DNA from: Astropecten irregularis
Lineage: Eukaryota > Echinodermata > Asteroidea > Paxillosida > Astropectinidae
Reading direction: 5' to 3'
Assembly (NCBI GenBank): GCA_963971285.1
Contig: OZ020260.1
Location: 10,264,798-10,328,797, forward strand
Length of the DNA stretch: 64,000 nucleotides
The position numbers were made by a program, and so were the translations under genes. Of the stretch, positions 10,852 through 25,800 are shown piece after piece. The notes under the pieces were generated by a model that worked only from the letters and a program-made list of their open reading frames with translations, did no database searches and had not been told where the DNA came from. The stretch's first letter is position 1, and every line of letters starts with the position of its first letter.

Positions 10852-13800
10852 CTACAAACAAAGTACCAAATGAATACAAAATATGCGAACATGCAGGCTG
10901 GTTGTCTTATAAACTGCATCCAAACTTGAAACTGTTTAAGCTCCTTGATTCTTTTCATTTTTGACATCTCTGCGAAACAGGAGGAGACGGCCTGCTAAAT
11001 AGTCACCTATTGCCTCATTGAAAAGATATAGGGAAATCATAGAGTATAGAGTTTGAATCATAGAGTAGGGCATAATTGCTGTTTAGGCGAAGGAGATAAT
11101 GGTCACATTTCAAATAAGAATCATGATTGGTATGGGGAATGTGGCATAGGCATCCCCTTTAATCGCCACTCGCCAGTTTAATTCTGAATTTGGTCAAGGA
11201 AATGGGCATGGGGTTATAACAGTATAACATTATGTGCTATGAATACTCACTTTTCTCCAAGTTTGATCCAGTTATCGCTGCTAGCATTGTAGCAAGACAT
11301 GACATGTACACCTTGGATGTCGAAGTGGACCGATATACTGACGTTGACTTTCACTGCATCACCGCAGGTCTCAGGGGGGACTCCCCAGTCGTCAGCATTG
11401 ATTGAGCAAACGCCCTCTACCAACACGCCTGATGAACAAATAAAATGAAAGCAATTGAACTGTGATGGCATTATTTATTTAAGCCGACATAATAGTGTCG
11501 GGTCCTACTAAAAATCACGATGTTCTTTAACAAAAAGTGAGCAAAGAAAAATTGAATGGAAAGGAAAACCGACTGGATTAATTTTAGGAGGGCCTGTTTC
11601 GGCAGGTCATGTTTCGATACTAACAGGATCTTTCTCAAGCCTTCCAGAAAGATCCTGCTAGGATCGAAACGCGTCAGGCCCTACTAACTCCAAGCATTTG
11701 ATAAATTTCATGTCAATATTCTTGCTGATGAGCAGTTTGCAGCAGTTTAATGATCTTGTATAATTTTAAGTCACAAGTGAAGGTTGCAGCATTGTTAATG
11801 CTGCGCGTATCTTCAATGATCCTTGGGATATAACGGTATGTAAGTAGTTTTATAAATTTTACGAAGAGTTTATAGGCCTATCACCAGTAGGCACATTCAC
11901 ACCCGCAAAAGCGCGCATGAATTGCGATTCAAATCGGGATTATTTTGAGTCCACACACGAAAAAACAAAAATCGGTTTTTGAATCGCGATTCCAATCGAA
12001 TCAAATGTAGGCCTATGTGATATCATTAACAGGAGTGGTAAAGTGACAGCATCAGAAATATTTGTTATTTTGAGTTGGGGGTATGCTTATTGGGTCGGCC
12101 TCCAGGCTAGNNNNNNNNNNNNNNNNNNNNNNNNNNNNNNNNNNNNNNNNNNNNNNNNNNNNNNNNNNNNNNNNNNNNNNNNNNNNNNNNNNNNNNNNNN
12201 NNNNNNNNNNNNNNNNNNNNNNNNNNNNNNNNNNNNNNNNNNNNNNNNNNNNNNNNNNNNNNNNNNNNNNNNNNNNNNNNNNNNNNNNNNNNNNNNNNNN
12301 NNNNNNNNNNAACTATACGTGGACGTCGGACGCGTGCGTGTCATTTATATGAAAAATGGTTCGTGTTCGTATTTAAGGGGCATATCCTCTTTCCTATTGC
12401 AGTAGTGTAGACAAGTCCTCAGACATGAGGGTGACCCTGTAGCTGGGTCGTACGTTCATAATACGTTTGTGCACAAAAATATATATACTTAATAAATATT
12501 ATATGTATATGGGCATTTCCACGGTTTTAGGACTTTTTGTTACGTAAGTTACCTCTCCTTTTTTGCATATTTGCATGCATTTCAAGGAGCCATGTGGTAT
12601 ACTTTGCTGACTCAAAACATTTTTAAATTGATGTCTTTCAAAAAGATTGATCAGGGAATATGTCAAAGTCACTTAAAGGTAGTATCATACTTTGGTAAGA
12701 CACCAAAAGAGAAATGTTCACAGATTTACGTATAACTTACAGGGTATGAAGATGGTGGTGGTAGAAACATACCGTTAAAATTCTTCCGCCTGAAATGGTG
12801 TATTTATCCAGAAATTAGTAAAACAACCACCGAAAATCTTTTTGATCTTTTAAAAGATCAAAAATAAAAGAGAAAAGACTTAACTTGAGAAATACTGTGC
12901 CCGTTTTCCACTGTTTTGTCAAAAAGTGCGCACCGTATGGGACTGAAATTTTCACAGATGACTATTACTGTATCGTCCTTGATATTATTGCCCATGAATC
13001 TGTATTTCTTTGACAAAAACCAATGTATGGTATTACCTTTAAAAGGTAACTTACGTTACCGTGGAATTGCCCATATACAATATATACACAAAATGAAATT
13101 CATGGGGGTAACCCCCCCCCCCCCGGTATCTACGTCCCTGTCCTACTGGATCGGAATTTTGTAACTTGCGAATCAATAATAAGATTCTTGAAATATGTTG
13201 CTCTACAACAGTATTATTTGACGCATGCCATTTTATATTTCTGTACATTAACTGTTACAAAAATTATTGTAAATGCCGCTTGTTTTTATTGACTATACTG
13301 TATTGTATTTGTAACATTGGATGCCTACATCTTGTTTGGCTTTGCATTTCAACTTATCCTCATTAACGAAAACACAAGAGGTTTTACATACAGACTTCTA
13401 TTGGTTTAGTACTGGGATCACACACTGGTTTGATGTAATACTTTTGCATTCCAATGAAAGTCCCATCATCAATGATTCCTTGGCATGAACCTGCATGAGA
13501 GAAAATAGTATTTACATTGCTTGGCAAAGTCAGGTTTGCTATACAGTGTGTCCTTGTCTTTGGTTCCAATGCGTTTATGCACGAACACTGAAAATTGATT
13601 GTAACCAAATCTGCTTCAACTGAATCAAACCTTTCCCTGTATAGTCACAAAGGTACTATACTTTAGTAAAGTTGATAGAACAGACTCGATCGGTTCATAA
13701 TCTTATTTTTCAGGGAATAAAAACAAACCTGTGGAATTTTTCATCTCAATTGTTCTTTGAAAACACTTCAAAACGGTTGCAATTGGTACGCGAAATTATG

Positions 13801-16800
13801 AGGTATTTGTAACTAGGTTTTGATCTCGGGGGAAATTAACTTATTAACGTTAACTTATGTCACTGCCGGGACTTGCTCCGCTTTCTGAAGTTCAGTGGAA
13901 CTCTTAAAAAGGCGGCAGAATACTCAGGAGCGGATCCAGGATTTTCCAAAAGGGGGGCGTGGAAATAAAACGCACCAATAGCGACAGATGCATTTCGGGG
14001 TGATCAAAGCTAGCAAATTTAGTCTCCCCCTCTTTTTTCTTCTCTTTTTGAGTCGTTCTCCCTCCCTATATATTGTTTTCCTCTTTCTTTCTGTTTCTGG
14101 ATGGATCTCATGAAAATCATTACATTTGAAATTCTAATGAAAGTAATAACCCCACGGTAGATTCCGCGCTCTGAATTATAAGTAAAAGTGTAAAAGTGAT
14201 AATTCATAATATCCCAGGCCTCCGTTTGTTGTTTTAGTTTGTTTATTTGTTGGCTAATTTCTCTTAAAAAAACTGAATCTCTATGTTGTTCACAGAACAA
14301 TGAACAAATACAAATTGACTGGAGCCGGATTCCAACCTGCGATCACCGGAATACCGTACCGGTGTTATTTTACCAACTGAGCTATCCAGCCCTATGTTGG
14401 CGATGCCATCATTGCCATGCAACCACTACCGCATAGCCCAACGATCATTAGCAATGATCCAACCCGGTCAAGGCAATTTGTTTGTTCACGTTTCAATGAC
14501 TTATACAATTAATCCACTTAGGTTTCCCTAGTGGTTATTTGATGGTTTTATAATAATAATAAATGTTGTTTATTACCGTAATATTTGCAGTAATATGTCC
14601 CAGTTCCATTGCCGGGGTGACACGACGCTCCAAGATCACAAGGGTTGGAGTTACATGGGCCTTTGGAATAAACACGTTTTTGTATCATTTCATTATGACT
14701 TGTGTAATGGATTTTGTACACGGGTCATTGACGCAACACCGCAGACATTGCCATTAATTTGAAAGATTTTGTTCAAATCTCTTAGTTCTTAGGACAATGG
14801 CGTAATTATGAAGGAGTCCACACCGGCTTGCCTCGACCCGAGTCAGAGCAAGTCAAGTTTTGAAAATCATATTTTATTAAAATCATGGAAACGAAACAGA
14901 TTGTTCGCCAAATACGCAGGCGCGGTTCTATACGGGGGCTACAGGGGGCTGTAGCCCCCCACCCCCCTCCCCCCCCAAAAAAAAACAATTTTGTCTAGCC
15001 CCCCCCCCCTTCCTAAAAAAAAAACGCAATTGAAAAAAAAATGCTGGAAATTGGGATAATACTGGATCTTTTCAGTTATTACGCGCCAAATCCTTGACAA
15101 ACGCGCTGTGTAGGGCTATATAGGTTGCATTTCTACACCTAATAAGACAGCAGAAGAGAATATTGGAAGATGACGTCACGTGCGAAGGGTGTAGCCCCCC
15201 CCCCCCCCGAAAAAAAAAAAAAAAAAAAAAATTGTCTTCTAGCCCACCTAAAAAAATTGGCTCTCCTAGCCACCCCCCCCCCCAAAAAAAAAAATTAATA
15301 AATTACATATTGGCTCTTGAACCGCGCCTGCAAATACGGTGTCTGATAATGGCACGGGTTATCAACTTTATAGTAATTTCATAAATTTAACTAATACATT
15401 GCGAATAGAATTAAGCTGTCGAATATATACAAAACATTCATTATTGTTAATTGTACAGGATGAGTCTAAAAGAACTTGACCAGGATTGGTGAAGTTTTTC
15501 AAAAGAAACAAATGACACTCAAAAGTTCAGTAAAGCATAAAACAAGCATTCTCACCTGCTTAGTAGAAAAAAGGAAACTTTTAGTAGGACTTACGCTAAT
15601 GTATATTGTAATGAAAGTGCTAACTGTCCATTGAATACGTGACAAAATCAATGTATACGCATTTTGAGCTGTGTATGTATGTATAGCTAAAATGATTCTT
15701 TAATACCCTTTCAGATATTAAGATTCAATCAAGCATTAACATTCCATGGACAGCTTGCAAAATGAGTACCATTACTAAAATAGACAAACATGTACCTCCT
15801 CTTAGGAATGAATTTGTTTCATTGTTTTTTTTCTAATAAGCAGGATAGGGTGCTTGTAAAATATATGCGCTTTACTGAACTTTTGAGTGTCGTTTGTTTC
15901 TTTTGAAAATCGTCACCAATCCCGGTCAAGTTCATTTGGGCTCACAATGTATTTCTGTAAACATTTGCCAATTGGTGAGAAATAATTTATGGAAACCAAA
16001 CCGATTAAATGAATTATAATATTTACCGTACACGTCACAATGCTGTCCAGAGAAATCTGCCATACATTCACAGGTGTAGTCCGAGCTGGATCCATTCGAG
16101 GGGCGGCAGGTGCCTCCGTACTGGCACGGATTGGAAATACACGGGTCATCTGTAATGATGATAATTATAGAAGATTGTGACCATAGCTTTACGTGGCTGT
16201 AGAATGTCAAGTTCTATACAAAGAGTTTGGTCATGAGGCCTACGTCACATATCCAACAACCTCGTCCAGCCGATTTTGTGAATCTCCAGATAGTCGGGAG
16301 CCATTTGTCCAGCCTAACTTGCATTATTCTATTGATAATAATTATAATAGCCCTAGTCACCTTGGTTACGCGTATACATGTATATTCTTTAACACAGAAA
16401 ATGGCAAAACAACAAGGACTAGGGTGTTTCATAAAGCTTTATAATTAATCTTATCTCCAGAATTTCAATCTTATCTCCAAAATAATTAAGATTGATCTTA
16501 TGTCTGTTTCATAATGAAAGTTAAGATCAAAATCGATCTTATCTTCCCCTTGAATCAATCTTAACTTTACATACTGATCCAGATCAGTCTTAGGAGAAAA
16601 CTAATTTAAACTAACTAAAATTAATCTTAACTTTGGTTCGGGAAGTGAAGTATTAATATGCTGCAACAACACTGCTGTGTAGTCGCATGTTGCTTTCAAA
16701 ATAATGGCTTAAGTAAAAAATAATGTGTGAAGAAAGGGAACAGCAACAGTTACAAGCAATTTATTACGTGCTCAATATAATGCATCTTGTTTCGATGTCC

Positions 16801-19800
16801 ATACAAACAGATAAAATCTTACGCTCAGCAAGAACAACAAAATGCTAGAAAAAATGAAGGATGAAATGCCCCCAAAAAATGCACAGAAAATATGCTTTAT
16901 AACAACTGCGCTATCCAGCCCTAGTGTTGGCGATGCCATACAACCACTATACCGCTATAGCCCAACGACCATTTCAGATAGGGGACACGAGCTCAACGTT
17001 TATATAAATGCTGCAACCCGCTCAACTAAAAACAAATTGTTCACGTTTCAATGACCCCTTGTGGTTATTTGATGGTTTTATAATAATACTAAATGTCGTT
17101 TACTACCGTAATATTTGCAGTAATATGTGCCAGTTCCATCACCGGGGTGACACGACGCTCCAAGATCACAAGGGTTGGAGTTACATGGGTCTGTGGAATG
17201 AACACATTTTTGTATCATTTTATCACAACTTGCGTAATTCGACGCTGGGATGAAAGTTTCGTCGTAACACCGGCAGAGATTGCCATAAATTTGAAGGATT
17301 TTGTTCAAATCTCTAAAAGCCCTGGCCGATCTGACTCGCCGGAGCGATTTCATGTCGGTAAGAACGGTAGTACATCGGTAGGACGTCGGCGACAACATTA
17401 GCAACGGCAGGCGACGGTAAAAAGTTTTGAAAATGCTCAAAAATTTATGCCGATGCGCTGCCGGAGCGAGCAAAGGTACTGCAACGGTATTCATCGGCAG
17501 TATGGCTTCGTTAAGATCGGTAGAGCACCGGCACTGCCCCGTTAATGGATCGGTGGTTCAACTCTGCTCTCAATGTGTGCCGTACTGGAACCGATGTGAT
17601 ACCGTAGTCCCGCCGATGTCCTACCGATGTACTGCCGTTGTGAAACCGTAGTACTACCGTGCTAGCACTGATCCCCGAAAATCAACAAATTTGTGCCACG
17701 GTATCGCTCTGGCAGCCGCGGTTCTACGGGGGGCTAGAGGAGGCTGTAGCCCCCCCCCCCCCCCCAAAAAAATGCAATTGAAAAAAAGAAATTCTTGAAA
17801 TCTTTTCAGTTATTAGGCGCAAATTACATTAAAAAAAACTCGCAGTGTATGATATAGGTGCATGTTTTTCGACCCCTAATAAGACATAGGCCTAGCAGAA
17901 GCCAGTGTTAGAAGAACCAAAAATATTGGATATTCTAGCCCCCCAAAAAATAATGGCTCTTCTAGCCCCCAACAATATTGGCTCTAGAACCGCGCCTGCG
18001 CTCCGGTGAGTCAGATCGCCTAGGTGTGACAGGGCATTATTCAAGTGGCGTCTCGACGGAGCTCTGCCGATTTTCTCGCCGAATGATTAATTTTGTGCTC
18101 CGGTTTAGCTCCGGCGAGCCACATCGGTAGTGTGTGACAGGGTCTTTATCAAGTTCTCAGGACAATGACGTGAGTATTATGAAGGAGTCCACACCTGTAT
18201 GTATCAACCCGAGTCAGAGCAACTCAACTTTTACAACTCATAATAAATGACAAACATTATTTGCAAATAATTTTTCTGAAATTAAGAAAACGAAACAGAC
18301 TATTCGCCAAAAATGGTGCCCGATAATGGGACGAGTTACCTCGAGCTTTATAGTGATTAGTTTATTGAATGGAACATACGTACATGTATATACATACATT
18401 ACTGAACCGCTGGTTTTTACTGTTGCTTATTTTTCATTAATTCATCAGTTGCATATGGAGTGATCGGTTTTTAATTTTTCAGATTTTTGTAAACAAAAAA
18501 ACCATAGGCTTATGCAAATTTTTTTCAGCGCTGACCATAACAATTATGCCATAATAGGGTTAGGGTTAGGGTTGGGGTCCGGGTTAGGCTGAGGGTTATA
18601 GGGTTAAAGGGTTATGGGGGGCTGACTTTTTTTACGGGGATTTAACCGAGCCGATGGGTGAATGAAAAATGGGCAAATATTACCGGTTTCCGCACTTGGA
18701 CTTTTGACTCGGGTAAAGTGTCTCGGGAATTCTCCCTGGGCAGAAGTTGGCCGGTAGAAATACCCGCGCGGCTCGGGCAAAGTAACTGAGAGGTAGACTT
18801 CCTGAGACGTCCGCACTGGACTTAAAAATGGTAAAGTACCCAGCGTCTCGGGTACTTTGCCCCCAAAAAGTCCAGGTTGGACATGGCTTTAGAGGGTTGG
18901 GGTAAACATACAGATAAAATAAAAACCTGCAGAATATCGACTGTTATTATTTTTTATATATTTGTTCCTCTCTGAGGAGCAGAAGATAGGACGAATTGGG
19001 TGACCGTGTCGGGGCACTAGGGACCGCGGCCTTTGGCGGGCCGGGGCCGGGATGGGGTAATACAGTGTAAATTCCCTAATACTATTTCGTTTCGTTTCAC
19101 TATTTTGATGAATTCAGGCCCTGAAGTCGCTGCACTTTAATTGCCATGTTGTGGAATCACATAATCAAAGTCCGGGAGATTTAATACCGAATGTCGTTTG
19201 TCGTATTACGTGTTATGTGTGACCATTGAGACTGTCTTTATTCAAGTGTGAGTGATTTTAGGTGAATAGGGCATTGACAATCACTTCACGGCTAGATTCC
19301 ATGACGCCGTCAATACATTTCATATGACCGAGTGGTTCGGTAATGGGACTTCGAATTAGGTGTCCCGGGTTCGAGCCCTGATGCGATGCCCGCAATTTTG
19401 TTGAATGTTTTATTCCTATCAATTGCCTGGTATAAATAGTTTTAGAAAGGGCTGCGATTTCACCAACGCTTCGTGGCTCGGTGGGATAAGCGATGGTACC
19501 ACCCCTCAGACTTCCGGCAGTCTGGGTTCGATTCCCCGATCCTGACTCCTCTGATAATGAATGGAACATGGCATGTGCGGACCCTGGCACCGCGATGGTC
19601 CAGGGGCCGCCTTGTTTCTCCCTCTTAGTCCTTCAGAGCTTTGCATGTCAGGCTAAGGTCTCAATGGTGGGGAGGATATGCAGTAGTCGGCTTGCCAGTA
19701 AGCCTATGGGGACTATTATGGGAGCCGGTAAGCCGGGTGAAAGAATCCCGGTGAGTCGCGTGCCCCTGAACACCTGACGGTCTGCTTAACTCTTGCTCTT

Positions 19801-22800
19801 TTTTGGTTTGAAATGTCAGGAGGAATAGTTGAATAGCCTGTCTCCATGATTTTATTATTATTTTTTTTTTTTAACTCTGTCAAATTTCCTAGTTTTCAAG
19901 TTACGGTGTACACTGTACACTCAGCGGGCCGGGGCCGGGATGGGGTAATAGGCCTATATACAATACAGTCGTAAATCAAAAGACTGACAGGGAGACGTAT
20001 TATTTTGGTTGGAGCCTGTCAAATCTTCATAAAAAAATAATTTCTGGCTGAAATCTTTTGAAAAGATAGGAATCAAATGTATGTAATTATTCCCCTCATA
20101 AAACTATCCAATTTCCGTACTAATTAAAATGTAATGACCTCCAAAATGACCAGTTGCGGTACATTACACCCCACCCAATTGTTTGCGTGCGTCGTTTTGC
20201 CAAAGGCCGCGGTTCCAACAGCCCCGACACGGTCACCCAATTCCTCGTATCCATTGAACCTCTGCTCCACAGAGAGGAACAAATATACAATAATAAGTAA
20301 TATGTGTCTAAGAACTTCTCTTTTATTAACCACGAAAAATAATTATCACCAATGACATTGAAATGAATTGCCATGAAGTTTGCAATATTTCATAAACTGT
20401 TGAAGGGTTGGGTAAAATACATTGAAATATAGGTTATTAAATTTCAATGACCTGAATGTAGACATGTATCTCCATTTGTTTAATGTGCTGTGGCTTTTAG
20501 TGAAACATCTGAAACGGGACAAGTCTTGCATATTCAAGTGAGGGGCGTTGTCCTTTTGAACGGTCTGTTCTCTAATGAGGGTTAAAGTTTCCACAATAAC
20601 AGCTGTTAAACGGCTATAATTCCATAAACTTGTTTGTATAATTATTTTAGTTTGCTTGGGATGGGTTCACAAATTTAGGCTTCTTTGGTGCAAGTGGATA
20701 AAAGGAGTTAGTATCGCTTTATCAGGAGGGGTACCTGTCAAATGCAGCATCAACACCAAAAATCTTGTTTTTCAAGGTTAACCATTTACACAGCAGTTTT
20801 ACACACATGTTCTAAATACAACAAACGTCAGTTTGTAGGTAACTTAAAGTCATCACTAAATAGTAGTGTAAAATAAATAATGGCTGGAAAAAAGACACAT
20901 TGAAGTGCATGGTGTGACACTTATTTACAACACTACAAACACACGCAAGATTTTCCAGAAATACCAACAATATAATACAAAAGGAGTACGATTTACAGCC
21001 AGGTTGAAATTTCAGCAAATTACTCAGAGAACAAAATGTCAATGTCTCAGCCACTTAACGACATAAATCTTGAATTTTACCAGAAAACAAAAATCTATAA
21101 TTTAACATATTCTATGCAATTGACTGAACAAATAAAAATTAAAACTACAATAGGCACAGGTTTTATAACCAAAGGGAACACATGGAAGAAGATATAGCCC
21201 ATTTAAGATGAAATCAAAATTTTAAGTTATTGCCTCATAATGTCACTCATGGGTCAAACAACAGAATGACAAAATCCACAAACTGACAAGAACCACACTT
21301 TGACAAATGTTTATAACTCAGTCCACAGAGTGACAAATTGTTTATGTCAATATTGTCATTCTGTTGATGCTTATACAAATTGCTCAACCACTTACCATAG
21401 AGTAAGGAAGTTACTGACAGCTTGTACACCATAGGTGTCGATTTCTTTTCATGATTGGGGGGAGGGTGATGATTGGTGTTTTAATTGGTGTCCTATGCGA
21501 GGGATTGAAGCGACCGAGCGGGAAGGCTGTAGGAGGTGGGATACCCCCCTACCAAACCAGGGACTTTTTAATCAAAACAGAGTCGAAAAGTCGCATTTTA
21601 GAGCATTTAAAAGCGAATTCAACATACAATTCCCTGCAAAGACTAAAAAAAAAAAAACAGCAAGGATCATGTAATATTTCTATACAAGAAACTTGAATGA
21701 CATTCAACCTCGAAATATTGGGGGGATGATAATACACGCCATCCCCCCCACCTCAAATATTGGGGGGATATATCCCCCCACCCCCCGGGATCGACACCCA
21801 TGTTGTACATAAATGCATAGGCGATGTTTTCTTTCCAGGAATCAAAATAATATTTCGAAGGAATGAAATAATATTTCGGGGGAAATCATGTCGTTCCCGA
21901 AAACGACAGAAATTATTTCGAGGGAACCATTTAGTATTTCGGGGGAACGAAAAAGTGTTTCGAGGAAACGAAACTTTTTTACTTCTCCCCAACTTTGTTT
22001 GCATGTCCCCTTAGGGCTTCTTGAAGCACCTAGTGGTTTTAACCACTAATTACAACTATCTACCAGACTGGAGAACATGCCACTACACGCCACCCGCCCC
22101 GCCGCCGCGGTGGAACCACGTTTGAGGAATCAATAAATCATACCTAGCTGAAATTGATCACCAGAACGCTCTCTCTTGTTTTTCCTCTAGTTACATTTCC
22201 CTGTCTTTTGCTATTTGCGAAACCAAACGGAGCCAGCGTGGCTGGTTGTCAGGTACGTGTGCTTACTGTACGTGAGTACGTGACGATGTCCAATTTATCA
22301 TGACCTTCGTCAAGCACAGATCCTCCTTCGAGTTTGGTTATTTCTTCGATGTAATCGATTCATAGCTTTGGATCGTGTTCAACTGTTGCGTAGTGAGCTG
22401 AGTTGGATAACACTCAAGCTACTTCCACCGTGGCATGTTCGGGGTAGTTATTCGGTCAATCTTGAATTTTAGATTCGGGTTTGAGATTTCAGGTTTTGAA
22501 GTTTTGGATTTTGCCGCAAGTAGTTTTTTGTTTGTTTTGTTAAGCTCTCCGTATATTATGCGACAATGCATTTTTATTCAGTAACATTTTATAGGCCCTA
22601 TGTACAATATTACATTTTCAAATGAATAATGCATATTGGCTGAGATACGTAACTAATGAATCTCGACAAGGGTTTTTATTGACAGACATTGTCGAATTTT
22701 TCATGTATAACCTCAAATGAAAGCTATATAAAAACCTTCCCTATGCCTTCAGAAAATTCCATTTAAATTCTAAACTAAATTCAATGGTAACCTACTATCA

Positions 22801-25800
22801 TACTTTGGTAGTAAACCAAAACAGAAATCTTCACCTCAATAAAAAAAAGAAAACTAACCGTTAAGATATCTCATCGAAAAGTGAACAAAGAAAAATTGAA
22901 TGGAGCGGGATTCGAACCAGCGACCTCCTGAATACCGTGCAGGCGCTCTACCAACTGTATCCAGCCATTCGTTGATGGTGACCCCAATAGTCAATTATAT
23001 TTGGTCGTTTGGCAGTCAGAAGCCATGAAACCACACCGTCATTTCCCAAGTAAAATTTCATTTCCTCGATATATTACGCGCTGCAATGCAACCTGATAAC
23101 GGTATGGGGGATCACTCAAAGAGGATACAGCCTTTAATCATCAAATAACCACAAGGGAAACTGACTGGATTTAAAGTCATTGAAAAGTGAACAAAAACAA
23201 ATGACTGGAGCGGGATTCGAACCGGCGACCTCCTGAATACCGTACAGGCGCTCTACAAACTGAGGCATCCAGCCCTATGTTGGTGGTAACAAAAGTGTCA
23301 ATCTACAACTCAAATCAATAAAAAAATTATGTATTTAATGAATGGCTCAAATACCACTCAAGTAAATTGTTCTTTGTTCACTTTTCAATGAATTGAAATG
23401 TTAAATTTACAGACAATCCTTTTGTTTCCATATTTCTCCGCTAAACAATACATAGGCCTAAACAGAACAAACATGACGCTTCATAATTGTATCTACATGC
23501 CCAACAAACAATTGTCTTTATAAGCATACTTTCGTCTTTTCTCTTGATTTTCTACCCGTGACTATGCATGGTTTTACTCTTACCGTTACACACACTAGTC
23601 TTGTTTGAGCATTGACAACAAAAACAAGCCAAACCACACATTGCCATGCATAAACAAAGACACTGTTTGATTTGTTGTAAATGACTTGTAAATTCACACT
23701 TTAAATTAGAAAGAAAAAAATCAAGGTAATCCTAGAAATTCACGTCTTGCTTACGGATTCCATGAAATTGGGTATTATTTGCGTTTTCGTGTTGTGACTG
23801 TCACGAAGTGAAATAGATAAGAGGAGAAATTACTCTTGGGGTGCCTCTGCGAAACAAAATGTTATTTCATGTGGCCACGGCTAATTCTCACCGTACAAAA
23901 TGTGTATTAGCGAGCTTTCGTTTTACGACGGAAGGAATCTAGTACGGTAATTCGAGCCAAAGTTTGATCTGCGCATGCGCGAAAATCTGCAAGTCCCCGT
24001 ACCACTGAAATCTGCGACGGTAGTGAGGGGAAATAGCGTCCGGTCCAGCGGTCGGTACGCTCAGTGCATACAGTACATACTGTACAGTACACCACAGCTA
24101 GTGTACAGTGGTTACTGCAGTCTACTAAGGAGAAGTCGTAATTAGGAGTGACTGTTGAAATTTGTAAGCAAATACTTCATTGAGCGAATTGACCATTGTA
24201 ATTCAAGATGTGTTAAATGTGGTCAGGTGACTTTGTCAACTAAAGTGGTCTTTGAATAATGCAGTAAAAACCCACACTTTAAAAGATTGTAAGCAACTTT
24301 CCAGGTAACCATGCTTTTAGTAGTACTAACGTTAGTTGCTGAAAATTACCTTGAAAATAAAGGGGGGAAATGGTGGAATGGGAATCATCTGAAATGTTCT
24401 AATCATAGCTGCTGTGAAGGCAGTTTTCATTTCAATATTTAAGTTTTACGTGGAGTATTTGGCAAGCATAGGCAGCGACAAGACGAGTGGCCAAAGTGTT
24501 CCAGATACCCATGTGACATTATGTATTTGTGGCCTGCTTGTTTAATGCACAGGACACGAATCCTACGGATCCGGATCCCATTTTAGCGTACCCTGCATAG
24601 GAGGTGGATCCCTAAATATGGCATCCTTTGCATTAAACAAACACGCCCTTGGTTTCATGGTTTCTGACTGCCAAACGAACAAAGATAACTGGGCCCAATT
24701 TCATGGAATCCGTTACCGTTGGCAAAAATTCTTTGCTTACGGTAGCAACGTTTTTTGGGTTACGGTTAGCGTATTTCACGGAAGAGTTTCCTTTTTGGTT
24801 ACGGTAAGCAAGGAATTTCTGCAGAATGCATACAAAACGCGTTAGCAGAAAATGATCACGGTTACCCTAGAAATTCATCGCTAACCGAAAGGTCTTGCTT
24901 ACGGATTCCATGAAATAGATTCCACGCGTAGCAGTGCACGTAAGCACACAAATAGGCCGTAACGGATTCCATGAAATTGGGCCCTGGACACCACCACCAT
25001 AGGACTGAATGGACAGCAAAGTTGGTAAGAGCACCGGTACGGTATTCCGAAGGTCGCTGGTTCGAATCCCGCTCCAGTCAATTGTTCTCTTGTTAAATAA
25101 GACAGTTTCTCCGGGGAAAGGATACCTCTTGCCATTGGTCAGTCAGATTGATGCTTAGATGAACACTTGCTCGTGACGTCATGGCATGCAAGACAAAGAG
25201 ATCGAGTTGTCATAGGAACAGTTTCATTTCGCGAGGTTCAAAAACCGTTCTCGATCAAGGGATGAGGATATGTTGGGGTTGAGGGGGGTTGGGTGTGTCG
25301 TTTTTTCGTTTTGACGTCACGAGGAAATTCCGAGGACAGAGAGTCTTCAGCTATAGCCTCGATTTCCAACTATTGAGAGGTGAAGATAAAATGATAAACT
25401 TGTCTTCATTCATTCATTCATATTGGTTTATTTTAAGAGATATCGACAGAAAACGGCCCAACCCGGCAATGTCCGCCTCAGCGAACCACGCACGAAACTG
25501 GTTACAAACCTCGAGATCTCAAGGCCCAGGTTCCCACCCAAACTGTAAGGATAGTATTGTATAATAAAAGATGATAATGCATCCCATTGTTTGAATTACC
25601 ATTGCTGTGACAATGATGTGCTTTAAAGGTACAGTACAGGATTGGTAACATACCCATACCAAAATATTCACAGATTTACGTATACATTTCAGGGTATGAA
25701 GATGGTGCTGGTAGAAACATACCGTCAAAATATTCCCGCCTGAAATGGTGTATGTATCCCGAAATTAGTAAAACAAATACCGAAAACAGTTTTGATCTCG

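Larger units (their letters stand above)
14290..15410. repeat. Local tandem duplication, unit 1 (contains half-EGF exon)
   Basis: The stretch from the tRNA-like piece through the half-EGF exon, GGAGTCCACACC, CGAGTCAGAGCAA and TTCGCCAAATAC reappears in order at 16900-18370. Unit 1 carries an extra 416-bp insertion (14916-15331). Confidence 0.8.
16900..18370. repeat. Local tandem duplication, unit 2 (contains half-EGF exon)
   Basis: Paralogous to 14290-15410 but split by a ~840-bp insertion (about 17300-18150) that carries the ACCGATGT-rich repeat and a C-run element. Confidence 0.8.

Noticed and set aside
12043-12405. ORFs across the N run
   Set aside because: The frame through unknown bases is meaningless.
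14563-14757. Plus-strand ORF (and its twin at 17093)
   Set aside because: Antisense shadow of the half-EGF exons.
15163-15384. Plus-strand Pro/Lys-rich ORF
   Set aside because: Translation of C and A runs in the 14916-15331 transposon.
18553-18612. Telomere or chromosome end
   Set aside because: Only a few TTAGGG units, internal, with ordinary sequence on both sides.
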